The notes beneath the pieces were generated by a model that ran no database searches, had not been told where the DNA came from, and saw only the letters and a list, made by a program, of their open reading frames with translations. The translations under genes were made by a program, and so were the position numbers. From Atrichornis clamosus (Eukaryota; Chordata; Aves; Passeriformes; Menuridae): 64,000 nt of DNA. Within the stretch, counting starts at the first letter, position 1; each line of letters begins with the position of its first letter. The stretch covers positions 1-64,000 of the forward strand of contig WBMZ01010243.1 in NCBI GenBank assembly GCA_013400975.1. The letters run 5' to 3'. Below are positions 38,676 through 52,240 of this stretch, in pieces.

Positions 38676-40811
38676 AGTTGAATTTCTGAACACTGTTTTA
38701 AAAGCTGGGCAGAGAATCACTGAAGCTTGAGGAGAACGATACTGAAATACACCTCATCATAAGGGTTGAAAAAATTTTGAGAGTTACAAGAATTATTCAG
38801 ATAGAACAGAAGCTGGGAAAGACAGTTGGTGGAACAACGTCAGGGTGGCTGAGGATTGTCTGTAATATCCAGGCAGACACTGGTAAAGGAAGGATAGATT
38901 TCTCAAAGGCTATGTATCAGTTTATTCACTCAGAGCAGGTTAGCTGTGTAGTAAGATGGAGAGTAAAAAAAAAATGCTTAGGATGCAGAAGGAAGTCAGC
39001 AGGGCTGAACGAGGGAGAATAACCAGAAGAATGTTATGACACAAAGTTAAGAAGAGATATTCAGAGATGAAAAATGTAGGTAGAGGTATCTTGTGCACAG
39101 ATGTGAAGAGACATGTTTTGGTGAATTATTCATAGGAAGAAAAAGTACGGCACAGCTTATCAGCCTTTGATATGGGGAAAAAGATCCATTATCAGATCCA
39201 TGGATGACGGAATACTTCATGAGGTGGGACTGTGTTTGGGCATACATGGAAGATATCTGTCTTGTAAGAAAATGTTTATACAGTGTCATGTGACTATAGT
39301 ATTATGCCAAAGTTCTACATAAGCTTTTCTAAGTACATGCTGTTTGCAAGATTCTTCTTTGAGTACTACAAAATACATTGTTCATTTACTATTTGTTGTA
39401 AAAATACAATATTATCTCTGTTTCCTTTTAGTGTTTCAATTATCTACAGTGGTTTCCACAAGTCACTGAAGAATAGTTCAAATAAACATTAGCAGGAAAA
39501 CGATTAGTTCAGCTAAGATGTAACCTTTTAAATATGAATTTCTAATATGATTTAGGGGAGTGGGAAGGATACAGCTAAAAACTAAAAAAAAATTGTGTTC
39601 ATTTTCTGAGAATTTAATGCAAATACATTTAATGGGAGGAAATGATGGTGTGCAAAACGCCCTCCAGTTAGACTATGCAATAAACTGAGAGAAAATAATA
39701 TGTCTAAGTTCACTTCTGAAAATTTACTATTGTGATGAACATAATAGAGATTTTCAGTAGCTAAGAGTAATTTTACTTATGCACATTTTGTGCATTTCTA
39801 TGATACTGGTTTTATTTATTTATGAATAATCTATGTTTTGTGGCAATATTGCTAAAATACAACCAAATAAAATTATTTCTTAGCACTTATTCCAGTTTTT
39901 GGAAATAACTTGGCTATATTTTATGAAGTTGCATAGTACCAAATTAATTTTAGTTCAGTAGATATGTCATTTTATAAATGTAGCTTATGTAATTTTCCTT
40001 ATTTGCCACAGAGTGACTGAGTATCCTGTAATACCACTAATCTGTCCTGTGTCTCATAACAGAAAATTAATTGTTCAGCAAATTTATACTTATTTGCACT
40101 TTAACTATTCAACTGCGAAGTGACTCACAAAATTATTTCAATTTAGCAGTCCTCCTGTCTGACATAGAAATCTCAGTGGACAGAAAAAAGGTGTAAGGTT
40201 AATCCACTTGCATATGTGAATGGGAATTCTCCCTTTATCCTTAGTGATACAGCTAAAAAGAAAAAGAACATTATTTCAACAACTATATTTAGATGTTGTA
40301 GTTGTAATATATTAATCAAATAACTGGCTTTAAACTCTGTGAGAGCATCTTGACAAAGGCCTCCTTTGATTTACAAGAAATACATTTGTTTTCTAAAATG
40401 ACATTTTAAAAAATTAAGTAAAGCTATCCACAATATTGTGTAAATCTCCATGGTGCTTTCTCCTTATTGGGGCGGGGATGGTCACCAAGGTGTTATTTCT
40501 GACAGTTTCTGAGGTGTGGTCTCATAAGGCGTTTCGGTAACTATACACAGGAGAAAAAGAAATGACTGGGAGGTTTAAGAAACGCTGTGCTGAGCTCAGC
40601 TCTCTGCAGTTGCTTGCACTGGCATTACAGATTTGTTATAACATCAGATGCCACTGGAAATGTGGTGGAGTTAATAACCATTGCAGAGATGGTTTCTACA
40701 TTCCATACAAATTGTCTACAGTCACCAAAGACTGGAATTTATTTATTTAGCTGGAATCAATTGACTTATGTTATCATAAAAAAGCAGTAATATAATTCAT
40801 CTTCGTGGAAG

Positions 40812-40834
40812 GTATGTTCCTTTGGGGAACATAC
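40812..40834. repeat. 9-bp inverted repeat with 5-nt loop
   Basis: gtatgttcc (40812-40820) pairs perfectly with ggaacatac (40826-40834) around tttgg. The right arm's catac is followed by aat and gtatg (40838-40842), so the same word is available for an alternative smaller palindrome. No function can be assigned. Confidence 0.85.
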
Positions 40835-43800
40835 AATGTATGAAATCCTACAGTTTCATAGAGAATCTTGGTAAAAGCTCCAAGATACCTTGTTGATTAA
40901 CCCAAAAGAGAATTCAATTAAAGGCTGAAATTCCTATAAAACAATGTATTACATGGGGCGATACAAGAAGCAAGAATAACTTGTGATGGCCTTTGACTGG
41001 CCTGGAGCAGACTTGGTTGTGAAAGACAGATCTTCATAATCTTTTTCCTTGCAAATTTCCTGAGACATAATTTGCTTGTAGTACTGAGCAAAATGGTCTG
41101 GGTCTTGTGCTTGGAGACTGTGTTACTGAAGGAAATGTTTTCTTGAATTCTTGGTTGCATCTCCTAGCACCTTTTAGTGGAATTTCCTCAAGAATTGTAA
41201 AGATTCTATCAGTACTATGACTTTCTGCTTTGTTGAGGAGTGCTACTTTCCAAGTACTCTCAAGTTACTGATGATCTGAGCATTATTCATCACCAGTCCC
41301 GGATTTATTTATTCCATATCAACATGTGAAAAGGTAGCAGTTTCAAGACCTTTTTTATTTCTTTTTAATTATTATTATCATTTCAGTAAACTTTTTGATT
41401 TGTTCTTCATAGTTTGCCTCATGTTCCCAAGACCCAGGCAACAGGGTCCAAAGACCTGTGCTTCTCTAGTTGTTTTGAGCAGCACTTAAGAGAAGCCAGC
41501 CTGCCAGTCAGAAGTCCTGGAAAGCATTACAGATGAAAGGGCAGATGTGGTATGCAGTTCCCTATCAGAGGTAATTTCCTCATGGTAATGTCCGCCATGT
41601 CAAGTAGAAAATCTACAAAAATATTAGGCATCCATTAGCATAACCTCTGAGATAAATAAGGTAGGCTTTCAAGAGAAGTGTGATTTGTCCAAAGGCATAA
41701 TTATAGAGTGCACTGAAGTGCCCTCTTTGATGACATCCGTTTGCCAATAGATTTTGTTGCATCTTCCAAGCAGGCAATATTGTCAACATAATTATTGGTT
41801 AGTCAAGGAAGATACCAATTCCCTGTTAATCTAAGAATTATTTCATACATTATTTTGTGGAGGCTGACTGCAGTGTCCCTCAATTACCCTTAGATTGTTT
41901 GTTGATACTCCATGTTTCAAACCTGCAATTAGTAACTTTATAAGATGAAAAGTATAAACTAATTTATATCCTTGGGTAACCAAGAGCTCAGCAGTGAACT
42001 TGCTAAGAAACCAATATTGTGACCTTCATCTTGGAAGGAAATATGTAATATGGAAAAATTGTCACTCTTTAAAAAAACAATTAAATCAATTTCAGTGAAT
42101 TGAGACCAGTCCTTAGGAGAAGGACTTGATATTGTTGGTTGATGAGAAGCTCAACATGATCTGGCAATGTCTGCTTCCAGCCCAGAAAGTCAACCACATT
42201 CTGTACTAACAGAATTTTTCTGACTGGTAACCCTGAGAAAGCTCAGTGACACCTGCCTTAGCAGATGTGCTATCTAGAGTCAGTCAGCACGCAGTCTGCA
42301 GAAAGTTGTGCCCTCTTGTATGTCTGGCTGTGTTTTCTGAGCTAAGAAAGAAATTTTCTATCAATGCAAGAAGATCAGAAAATAATAGTAGACATATTAT
42401 TTTTATAACTAGGAAGCAGGGAAAACTTTGCAGCATCTAATAATAATTTGTGAAATCCTTTGCTAGAAGGATTCAGTATTTGACACTTATATTTTTCTCA
42501 CAAAATAATTTTAATTGCATTGGGTAATTTCAGGTCTTATACAAAATGTATTTTATGCATGATCAGGTCAACATAATCAAATTTTGTGCTTCTGGGTATA
42601 GGCAGACCCATGTAAGAGTTGACAAATATACATACCTGTCTCTCCCCTCACTATAGGTATCCTGGAATAAACTACAGGTCACTCATTTTATTTTGATAAA
42701 ATTGGGGTGAGGGGGAAAAGGAGGGATGGATATTTCCCTCTTTCTGTGTTAGGTATTGTCCTGGGATTGTGGGGGAATTATTTCAGGTACTAAATTAGTT
42801 GTCAAGATATTGTGACTTATATCATGTTAGCTCACACAAAAAAAAGGAGCAAGGTATAAATAAAATGACATGTTTAATCAGGCAAAAAACTTAATAGAGT
42901 ACAAATAAAATATAAAAACATAGTGTCTGACATTTGATGGTATTTTAAATATTTTAACTACTTAAAAGTTATATTGCCTTAAAATAATATTATCTTCCCT
43001 TATGTACGGGAAAAATGAGTGTCTGTGTTTTGCAATAATGGTAAGAAAACTGCCTTCTCCTCAGATAGGATATGATAATATCCTAACAGTAGTCAGTGGA
43101 ATGTTATCAGTAAAAGGGAATTTAATGATCTCTCAATTCATCTGTGTTTTCTGTTCAAATTAATGCAGTGTTGGAGGAAGTAACCAACTTAAGAAGTACC
43201 AACTCAAATCCCAGCCTGTTGTTTCTGCCTTTGAGCCCAAAGGTGTTATATGTTACTCCCCCGCTTCTTGCAGCTTCAGTGATGTGAAGAAATGTATTTT
43301 CATATAGAGAACACAGGATCCCAATTATGTCAGTCAGCTGAGGTAGTATAAAGCCTTGAGTCGGTTGCAAGTAACAGATAATGGCATTAAAGTCAGTCTG
43401 TCTCATTACTCCATGAAAATATTATGTGTTCCCACTCTTATAATTACATTTCTTCCTATACAATATTCCCTGAGATCCTTCAGTGGCCTCGTCCTTTGAC
43501 AAGATAAAACCAGAGTGGTCAGAGTATCCTAAAGTGTCTTTAGACTTTTTCCATACTACTGTAAACCTCTTCTACTGAAAAGGAAAAAAAAATAAAAGAA
43601 AAAAGAATGCTCCAGTTTCTGTAGGTCTGGCTGCTCTAATTAGAAGATAGTGCTCCAAGACTTCTGGTGCTATTGCAGTTAAGGTGCTGAGTTCATTTGA
43701 GTTCATTTCTACCTTTTCAAAGCACTCTTCCTAGCCTTGTCTTCAGATCATGTATAATTTTTTACTTTTATATGGTAGACAATGAGTGCTATTCCTAAAT

Positions 43801-46040
43801 CTCAGATGATTCAAACTTTCATGTACTCATACTCTTCAGATAACACTGGTTGAAGCCACAGAATATTATATCTGCTAAAAACATAATTTATATGTTCTAA
43901 AGGATTTTAAACAGCCTTGGGGAGAGGGAAGGTGGAGCCAAAACTGAAATCAGTATTGCCTGCTTTTCCTAAACCAAATCCACTTAAAATTTCTAGGCAT
44001 GTTAAACTGTCTTCAGAATTAAGCATTTTTTATCTTCTTTTACCTTTTCTGCTTAACAGCCTACATATCTGACCACAACCACACGCCTTCCAAAATCCAT
44101 AGTGAATGATGGCTTTTTTCTGCTTGACATATAACACTGTTAGAGTTGAAACATCACTGCAGTTACAATGAATTTATGCATTGTGGGTGAATAAAATGAA
44201 GATTATTTTTTATTACTATGGAGATATACAATACATGCAGTCAAAAGTTCACAAGACAGTGCTATGTAAATACTGCAGTTTGAAAGTACTTTTATTCTGT
44301 CTTTTATCAATGTTTGGACAAGTTTTCCTTAAATCCACAATGGTATATACAGGCTCTAGAAAACTTGCTCAGGACCTCAGTGTCTCTGCTAAAGCAGCAT
44401 TAAATGAGAGATGGTAGCCACAGTCAGCTGATGGTTAAATATCAATTTGAAAATTTTATTTTGAAAATACACTTCACAGTTCATAACACAACCATGGAGA
44501 GACATGCCTCTTGCCTCTACAGTCAAAAGAATTCCAGGCTAAGAATTTGGGGAATATTCTTTGAAAGACCGATGAAAACCTTTTTCTCTATTTTTCAATA
44601 ATTATTTCTCTTCTTGATGCAAAAATCTCTACAGATAGATTTTAGAACATCTTTAGTCCATGTACATCTACGTTACGTAAGATGTAGTCTACATTCACTG
44701 TAACTCCCTTTATTCAGAGTACCTTTTTTATCTTGTCACTTTCTCTCCCTATTGTTCTTTGTTCTGCTTTCATTTTCTTCTTTCTTTCCTTACTGAATAT
44801 GCTTACTGTTCATAATGCTGTCTACACATATGGTTTTGAAAAACAGGTCAAATGCTGTCAGAAGTCTAAATACTTACCAAGGACTTATAGCTGCAACAGA
44901 TATTCCAAATCATGATGTTCATAAAGTTAAAATTAAAAGAAGTTGACTTTGAATTCCAAATATTGTAAGAATGCTCTTTGCTATACCTGTATCCTTCTGA
45001 AAGTATCAAAAGATTCATCACACCCAGCAACCCCCAGATCTGTTTAAATTTCTTCTTAAAATTACGCTAACTCCGAGTTTCAAAGGCAGAGCTGTATTTC
45101 TACAGCAGTCAAAGAATGCGTGAAGTGTGGAGAAAGAACCAGGATCTCTGTAATTTACTGGAATTTCCTGTAGAAGACAGGATCAGAAGTAGAGCACTGA
45201 CTTTACTTGCTTGTGCTCAAATAAAATAAATAACTAGACAGAAAATAAGATGGCCAGAAAGAAGGAATAAAAGTGAGCAGCTTACTGAAGAGTGAAGCTG
45301 AAACTATTCTTTTTTGCCCTCTCTAACCTTGGTTCAGCACTGTAGGAGCACTTCAGCTTTTACAGCCTGTGCCCAGGCTGCCAGACTCAGCTCAGTTCAA
45401 TGCTTCCATCTGCTAGCAGTCCGTGGGTTTTCCACATCTCTATATGTGATACTTCTCAGCTGAGTCTTGCTAGAGTGTAGCCTGCTTTTATTCTCTTTTG
45501 TGCACTGACTGAAGAGGAAAAGGAACCAGTTTAAGTAATTTATTTATTTTGATTAAATGGCAGTAGAATTAAAAATGAGCCAAAAGAAACCCAAAAGGTT
45601 TGATTCCTATTATTAAATGGAAAACAGCTCTGTCCTGCTCTCTATCTAGTCTCTTTATTAAGGTCAAATGAACGTCTGCATCCAAGTCCTTCTGAACTTC
45701 ACTCTTGGGAGGTCAGACCCCTCCCTAATAAAACTAGATTTTGTTTGTTTGTTTTTAATATACAGAAGGAAAAAAAAATAATTTCCGCGAATAGAAAATG
45801 TCATGCTTGACACACCTTTTTTTTCATGGTACAGAATAGACTGCTGGGACTACTAAAGAAATCCAGTTTCATGTGCTGTGAGTGTATCCAGGAGAGATCC
45901 TGAAATAGGATATGCTCAACAGGGCGGTCCCACTGCACTGAATTTCTCTTGTGCCCCAGTGTGTATTGCCAAAATGTTTAGTGGTTTTCTTTGAAGACAT
46001 AGCAAACCCTGCATGGGTTTCATCACTCTTTTTCTTTTGC

Positions 46041-46101
46041 AAAAAACATCAAACAAACAAACAAAACCCCTAAAAAGCAAAACAAAAAAAAACCCCAAAA
46101 C
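46041..46101. repeat. A/C-rich low-complexity tract
   Basis: caaacaaacaaacaaaacccc and aaaacaaaaaaaaaccccaaaa dominate the plus strand. It mirrors the G/T-rich tracts at 28761, 29945 and 55134, here on the opposite strand. Confidence 0.85.
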
Positions 46102-47722
46102 TTCTTCCTTCTGCAATCACAGAAAACTTTAGGGAAAGAAGATGCCCCTGTTATTTTCATGCACTGCAGAGTTTATTAATGAAAGAACCAATTCCTACCA
46201 CCATGGCACCTTTAAAATCTTAATAAATTACAGCAATAATTTTCTGTTAGCCATGCTACTGATCCCATTTGGGTTTAAAGTTATGGCTCGTTATGTTTAG
46301 CATCTGCTTTATGCACACTGTTTTCTCATTATGAATAAATCAATAAATCAATTAGGGGCAGTGAGCTTTGCAAAAGCTTGCAGTAGAAAACTTGAAGATT
46401 GTGTTAGTTAACCCATGATGTATCAGGTAATTTTTTCCTACTACAGGCCTACCCAGAAAAGAAAAAATACTGATAGTATCGTGACATGATAAATAAGGTG
46501 TCCCACAAAGTGGGGGAAGAGTTTAGCATCCCTCTGAATTAGACTTCCAGGCTAGACTTCTAGGTAGTTTAGACTGCAGGCTTAAAGTAAATATTCTTAG
46601 GGATAGAGATCCTGGGATGGTTAACTCTGTTCTAAATCCATGTTGTTTTCACCATCTAAATGGATAAGAAAGCACGTAAAGAAGACGACCTTCCTCATCC
46701 GTTTAGAGGACAGTGATTCCCTCTTTGTTGTTGTCAAATTCTCAGGCTTATTCTGGCGTCTCTAGGTGTCTATGTGATGGTAGAGAGCTGAAGCAAAATA
46801 ATGAGATTATTTGTACATGTCACATTTCCAGGGATACAAAATTCTCCCAAAATTACAGTTTGTGGAGTTTATCCCTCCTTACCTCCTATCCCACAACAAC
46901 TTTGTTGTTTTTTTTCCCTGAAACCCATTTACAATATCAAAGAAACACAGTTATGGTTTCACAGACATCTTTAATGTTCATAAAGTGAAATTCCATTTGA
47001 AATCCACATATGAAAATACCACAAGTAGCCCATTAAAAACACTTACACTTGAAACTGAACATTCCTCTGAGAGTTTTCTCTACTGTCGCTGTCACTTCTT
47101 CCCTCTGCTTAGGTGACGTTGTGTTTCCTTGGAATCAAGAAGATAAAAGCAACTTCTGTCCTTGGGCAGTTCTTGTGTTGTGAATTATGAAAACAACTAC
47201 AGCTGCCTTGGAGACTTCCACATTGCCTGGAGTTTCAGCTGTAAATTCAGTAGAATAGCCAGAACTTGAGAGTCAAGGAAGGAAGAGCACATATGGGAAG
47301 AAGGGATATTGTGAATGAGTGTTAATTGTTTTCCCTAGAATGAACTATTACATTTAATAACCTGTGAAGGTTTATCCTAAAGTTAACTTTTTCTAAGTTT
47401 TTCTTTACATAAAATATAATGTATTTTGCAGTTCCTTACAGAACAGACAAGAAAGTGAGATGTCTAATTTATTTCTGTTCTTCCTATTCTATCTTTTCTG
47501 TATAAACCAGGAAACAATTATTTTGCTGTTGGATTTTGGTTGTCTATAATTGTTCTTCCTACATTTTCCTTAGGTTAATAGTTGCTTCTCATTTCTTGAT
47601 CTAATAAATTGTAGGCTTTTACCTTAGAAAAATAAAGGAAAAAAAATCCAACCACCACCTCCAAAATTTCAAAACATTATTTCATTTGGAAATAACTTCT
47701 CTTTATAATATTACTTATGTAG

Positions 47723-47903
47723 TGAGGCATTGGCATAGGATGCCTGGGGAAGCTGTGGATTCCCCATCCCTGAAAATGCTGAAGGCCAGGTTGAATGGGA
47801 CTCTGAGCAACCTGGTCTAGTGGAAGGTGTCCCTGACCATGGCAGAGAGGTTGGAACTAGGTGTTCTTTAAGGTCCCTTCCAACCTAAACTATTCTGTGA
47901 TTA
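47723..47903 (+). mobile_element. CR1 LINE 3' end, 5'-truncated
   Basis: This is a classic avian CR1 3' terminus: gaggcattggcataggatgc, an aagctgtggattccccatcc block, gagcaacctggtctagtgga, ggtgtccctgaccatggcag, ggttggaactaggtgttctt, then taaggtcccttccaacctaa and attctgtgatt. It has no ORF2 sequence, as is usual for 5'-truncated CR1 insertions. The left end is at or near gaggcattgg and the right end at the tail. It belongs to the subfamily group ending 'ttggaactag...gtcccttccaacc'. Confidence 0.95.
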
Positions 47904-48351
47904 TCTACAAGGATCTGGCATATTTTTATTTCTTTCAAACAAAAGCAAGAGTAAATAACTGAAAGCAAAGGAAACTTTAACCGTGACATCTGGTTTTGCT
48001 AGATTTTTTGATCTTTTATCAATGACAATATGCTACTTTAAAATATGGTAATATTTTGCATTTTCTTTGGATGTCAACCTTTGTGTTCCACAAAATATGA
48101 CAAGTTTCTCCAGTAAAACAGCTTCTTTAAAAACTTCATTTATTGTCATAAATATTTTGTGTAAGCATGAAAACCTTCATTTGTAATATCCCTTAATTTT
48201 TATTTTTATTTAACTTTCTGTCTTTTAGTGTTAACTTTTATTCAGGACTTACTTTAACCACATAATTAAAAACTGATATAACTGTTATAAAGAACTGGAT
48301 ATTTGTCCTTTTTGCTTGTTCTGTTACCACCTTAAGAATTTGGCTCCAGTC

Positions 48352-48370
48352 CCCCAAAGGGTCTTTGGGG
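48352..48370. repeat. 8-bp perfect inverted repeat with 3-nt loop
   Basis: ccccaaag (48352-48359) and ctttgggg (48363-48370) flank ggt. It would form a small tight hairpin. It could be chance. Confidence 0.85.
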
Positions 48371-49010
48371 AAGAAAATTAAAATATTTAGACATTTTTTG
48401 CAGAATTTGTGCACTTTTACAAAAAAAAATATTTTTAATGATAATTAAGGTACAATGTCCTCAAGGTTTTGAAGATTTGCTCAGGGCCTGGACTAAAAGG
48501 TTCATTTGTATATGTCTTCAATTAATCAAGAATAAAATCTCTGGCAGGCAAACCTCTAAAAATTTGTGACTTATTTCTGAATCAAGTTGTACATCATTGT
48601 CTTTTGTGCTTGGAACATGTTCCTGAAATCAAAGCTTTAGTAACCCTATTCAAATAAAATAAATAAAGAACCTGAGGAGAAGTGAAATAGGTTTTGTATT
48701 ATAACCTCCTTTGGAAATGAGAGGGCTAATACGTGCCCCCAGTTTAACTGCTGTGGGATGTTATTACTCCCAAAGCTTGGATGGCTGTGCCCAAGTGCTC
48801 CTGCTGAGATTTGTCTGTAATACTTGCTAGATAGAACTAGACTAATATTCAAATACACTTACTGCCAGTACTAGTTCAAATTTTAAGCAGTATAAAACAC
48901 ATTTTTTAGTCCCAGATGTTTGCTTTTCATTGCAGTTCAAATACTCCTAATTTCTTAGAGAAACAAAGTAAAATTTAATTATAAACTGGAAATATTTTTA
49001 ATGTACTGTT

Positions 49011-49054
49011 GAAAACAAACAAACAAAACCAAAACTAAACCCCAAGCCCAAAAC
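49011..49054. repeat. A/C-rich low-complexity tract
   Basis: gaaaacaaacaaacaaaacc is followed by aaaactaaaccccaagccca on the plus strand. It is one of several scattered A/C (or, on the other strand, T/G) tracts in the window. Confidence 0.8.
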
Positions 49055-49350
49055 TGCTGACTTTGAATTGAGTGATGTGTTTTAGTGCATCTGAAAAGTC
49101 ACTTTTCATCTAATTTTTTTCTAAAAATTGAGAAACTCCCACAAGTGGCTGGGATCCAAAGTTTTCTCTTTGGATTGAGAAAATGTATTATCTGAGTGTC
49201 TTTACTGGCAAATCTGTTCCATTTTGCCCCTTCATATTAAGACTTTCCATTCAGTCTAGAGAAATCAGACCCTGTTCCAGATTTCAACAGCCATGGGGCA
49301 GCAGAGCTCTGCTGCAGTTGACCATGAGACTTCCAAAAACGTAATCTGGT

Positions 49351-49394
49351 ATACATGTGTGTATATACATATATATATATGCATATACACACAC
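49351..49394. repeat. Mixed (TG/TA/CA)n microsatellite
   Basis: An alternating purine-pyrimidine run with gtgtgtatatacatatatat and atacacacac pieces. It is compound rather than a pure dinucleotide repeat. Confidence 0.9.
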
Positions 49395-51894
49395 TATTTT
49401 CAGTGAAAACAAAGAAAGTTGCCAGGATGACAGAGACAAGTAGGAGCCTGAGATACAAAAAGTGCGACTCTGTCAGGGCTTACAGTGATGTGTCAAATTT
49501 GAAGTAATCAATTCTTTAACTCTTTTAGCTTTTTGGTCAGCACTCAGATGCTTTCAAATGACAAAACCAATTCAGTAAACTCCTGCATATTGCTGTTTAG
49601 AGAGAGGTAAAAAAGAATTTGTAGAAATCCAGTCAACATTTCTTTTAAGTGAACTTTGCCCTGTTCTCAATATATTGTGGCTAAAACTACAGATAAATGG
49701 ACACAGTCTTTTGAAAGCGTGAAAATAACAAATAAAACCAGCTAATCTTGGTATAACTGTTTCTTTTTCTTGAAATGTAGCATCTTGGGAAAGAAGTGCT
49801 TATTAGACAGGTGACTATAAATGAAAAAAAAAAATTCTAAACCTCCCTCATATGAGGTTCTGTACTTTCTGTCTTCAGTCTTGTCTCACTTCCAAAAGTT
49901 AAGACTATTCACTTCTGAAAGACTATTCCTGGTAAGAAAAGCACCATTCCACCTATTTTCTAGTTTTATTTTTTATAAAATACTTTATTTTTATCAAATA
50001 CGTGCAAAATGGAAAAAAGAATCTATAATGTTTTTAAAAAAAGTCCAGAAGTTTATTTTTCAGATCTTTCAAATCTTCAAAATTTGTACAAGAAATTTTG
50101 CATGAGCTAATTTAAGAAAACTTGTATAAATTTTGACATTCAAAAGAAGAAAGTGACTTTGAAAAAAAGATTTGTGGAGTAATTTAGAGTGCCAGCAAAA
50201 AAATGTACAAAGAAATAGGATGTTACTAAATTCATTGCATAAAAGATATCTAATTTTCATTCTAAGGTTATTTCACATTTAAATTAGTCTGGGTCACAGT
50301 AAGAGGTGAAAATCTGCTGAAAAAATCTGCCTGTTCTTTTTAAAAATTATTAGTTATCTACATGGTTTGGTTTGTTTCACTCTCTTCTGCTTGTAGACAT
50401 GTGACAGATCTTTTAATCTGATTGTGCCTATAAAATCAAAGAAATTATATATGTCTCTGAGCAGACCTAAGTAGCATGAGACAAATGTTATGTTTTAAAT
50501 AATAATAGTTGTCCTGGGTTTTTTGACCAATTTATCTGATATGGGTTATGACTTTCTTCATTTCTGTAGTCTGAGTGATACCCATGAAATATTAATCAGC
50601 AGCTCTGTGTACTGATGAATAATAATCATCATTCCCTTAGGAGATGCTCATTCATTTCTTCACACTGTCTTTACGCTGACATGAATCAGTGTTTGTTTAG
50701 AAAAGAAAGGCATTACAGGAATCAACACTCCCAGTTGTGGAGACACACAAATTCAAAATTAGTGCATGCACTTTTCACAATGATGACAGTTAATTTTTGA
50801 AATATCTTCAAAGAGAAGTAGTGGATTCTGCACCTTAAGTCTTTTCCAGCCTGGGTACTTTTCTAATAGTTTCAGTGTCAGGGACGGTTATGTGAAAACA
50901 TATTGGTTTGTGTAGTAGAAGAATCTGCAGCAGGTGATTCAGGAATTTCTTTCACCTTTTTTTTGACAGAAAATCTCTTGTGTTATATCACATGATCTTT
51001 TCATTGCCCCGTTTCATAGCCTACATGGAATCATAGATGAAATACTGGCAACATTCCTGAACCTGAGGTCAACATATTTTTAGATTAACAATTGTTAAGT
51101 ATTGCTATGTTGTTACTTAAAATCCTACTGCTGTTCCAAATTCACTTTTGTTTCCTACATCATCAGCTTGTGAGGAATTAGAAATTCTCAAAGAAAATAA
51201 CTCTATAAACTTGCTGACCTTGTAGTCACTAAAATTTTAATAAATAGCATGACCAGAATTTAATTTCCTCCTAGGATTTTTATATATATTATTTATTTCT
51301 AAATAAATCAAGCTCAACATTTGTAAGAGCCAAAAACATTTGAAGCATCAATATTTGATGTGAAGCAGGGCATAGACTAATAAATTCTGACCTTTTTTGA
51401 ACAACAATGCTCATATGATTCTTGGTTATGTCTGGAAATTTCAATATTCATTGATATCTGAGGATCTGGGCATTTTGGCTGAAGCTGAATGAAAACAAGG
51501 CAATTATAATAGCATACATGTAACTATATTAATATATTTATTAAGTGTTGTTTATAGTAATATTCTCATAATAAAATTTCCTAGATTTGTTTGTTTATTC
51601 TTTTCTGTTTGTAAAGTGCCTTACAGCATACTCTAAGTTCAAGATATCCTTTTTCAAGATTATTTTTACAATAATATCTCATTTTTTGGAATTGCTAGGC
51701 TCTAGTCAGCCAAACAGAAAAGGTTTCTCTTACCATTATTTTCATTCCTTGGAATCTGAAAACAATCTACATAGAATTCTTCCAAATCTTTCCTGGATTT
51801 CTAAGATAATGCCAAATTTTTGAAATCCTCCTAACCCATTTCTCCCTTTCTTCAGGCACCATTTAACTGCCCGTTTATTTATAGCACACTTCCT

Positions 51895-52240
51895 GGAAGG
51901 CGCTCAGAAGCATTTGTCTGTCATAAACCATTGGGAGACTCTTGAGGAGCTGTAAAGTTTGGAACTGTAATAACTCTTCTGTTTTGGGGACAGCGGGTTT
52001 GGCTCTAGCACTGAGCATCCTGGCCAGAACGCGATCGCTCCCATGGCTGTGCAGTCGCCTCCTCCTGAGCGATGGGGACCGTGGCCGCACAAACCCTCCC
52101 GCAGTGACGTGCAAGGGGACAGAAGTGGCCACTCCACAGCACTGCCTGCAGAAGGAACAAGCCAGGCAGACACCTTCTGCCTGCCACCTTCCTAAGAGAA
52201 GCTGTCCCTCAGAAACAAAAGGTACATTAGTGTCAGTGCT
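51895..52240. other. GC-raised block with clustered CpG, possible regulatory element or exon
   Basis: This block is markedly GC-richer than its AT-rich surroundings and holds about a dozen CpG dinucleotides, including gaacgcgatcgctcc (52027-52041) and several from 52045 to 52110. Long open frames overlap on both strands (minus 51875-52327, 150 codons; plus 51942-52349, 135 codons), which is expected where GC is high and stop codons are rare. The minus frame ends in a TAA that forms part of an AATAAA word. No protein family, LTR or CR1 similarity was recognised. It could be a small CpG island or promoter, an exon of an unknown transcript, or an unrecognised repeat. Confidence 0.4.

Larger units (their letters stand above)
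33223..47722. other. Long AT-rich stretch without a recognised gene
   Basis: About 14.5 kb without a clear gene. Besides the items listed separately (36123-36146, 36174-36296, 38620-38675, 40812-40834, 46041-46101) only unremarkable AT-rich DNA is seen. The open frames are short (all under 100 codons) and unrelated to families I know. Scattered A/T-run sequence is common. The stretch is compatible with gene-desert or intronic DNA that may hold conserved regulatory elements, which cannot be seen without an alignment. Confidence 0.6.
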
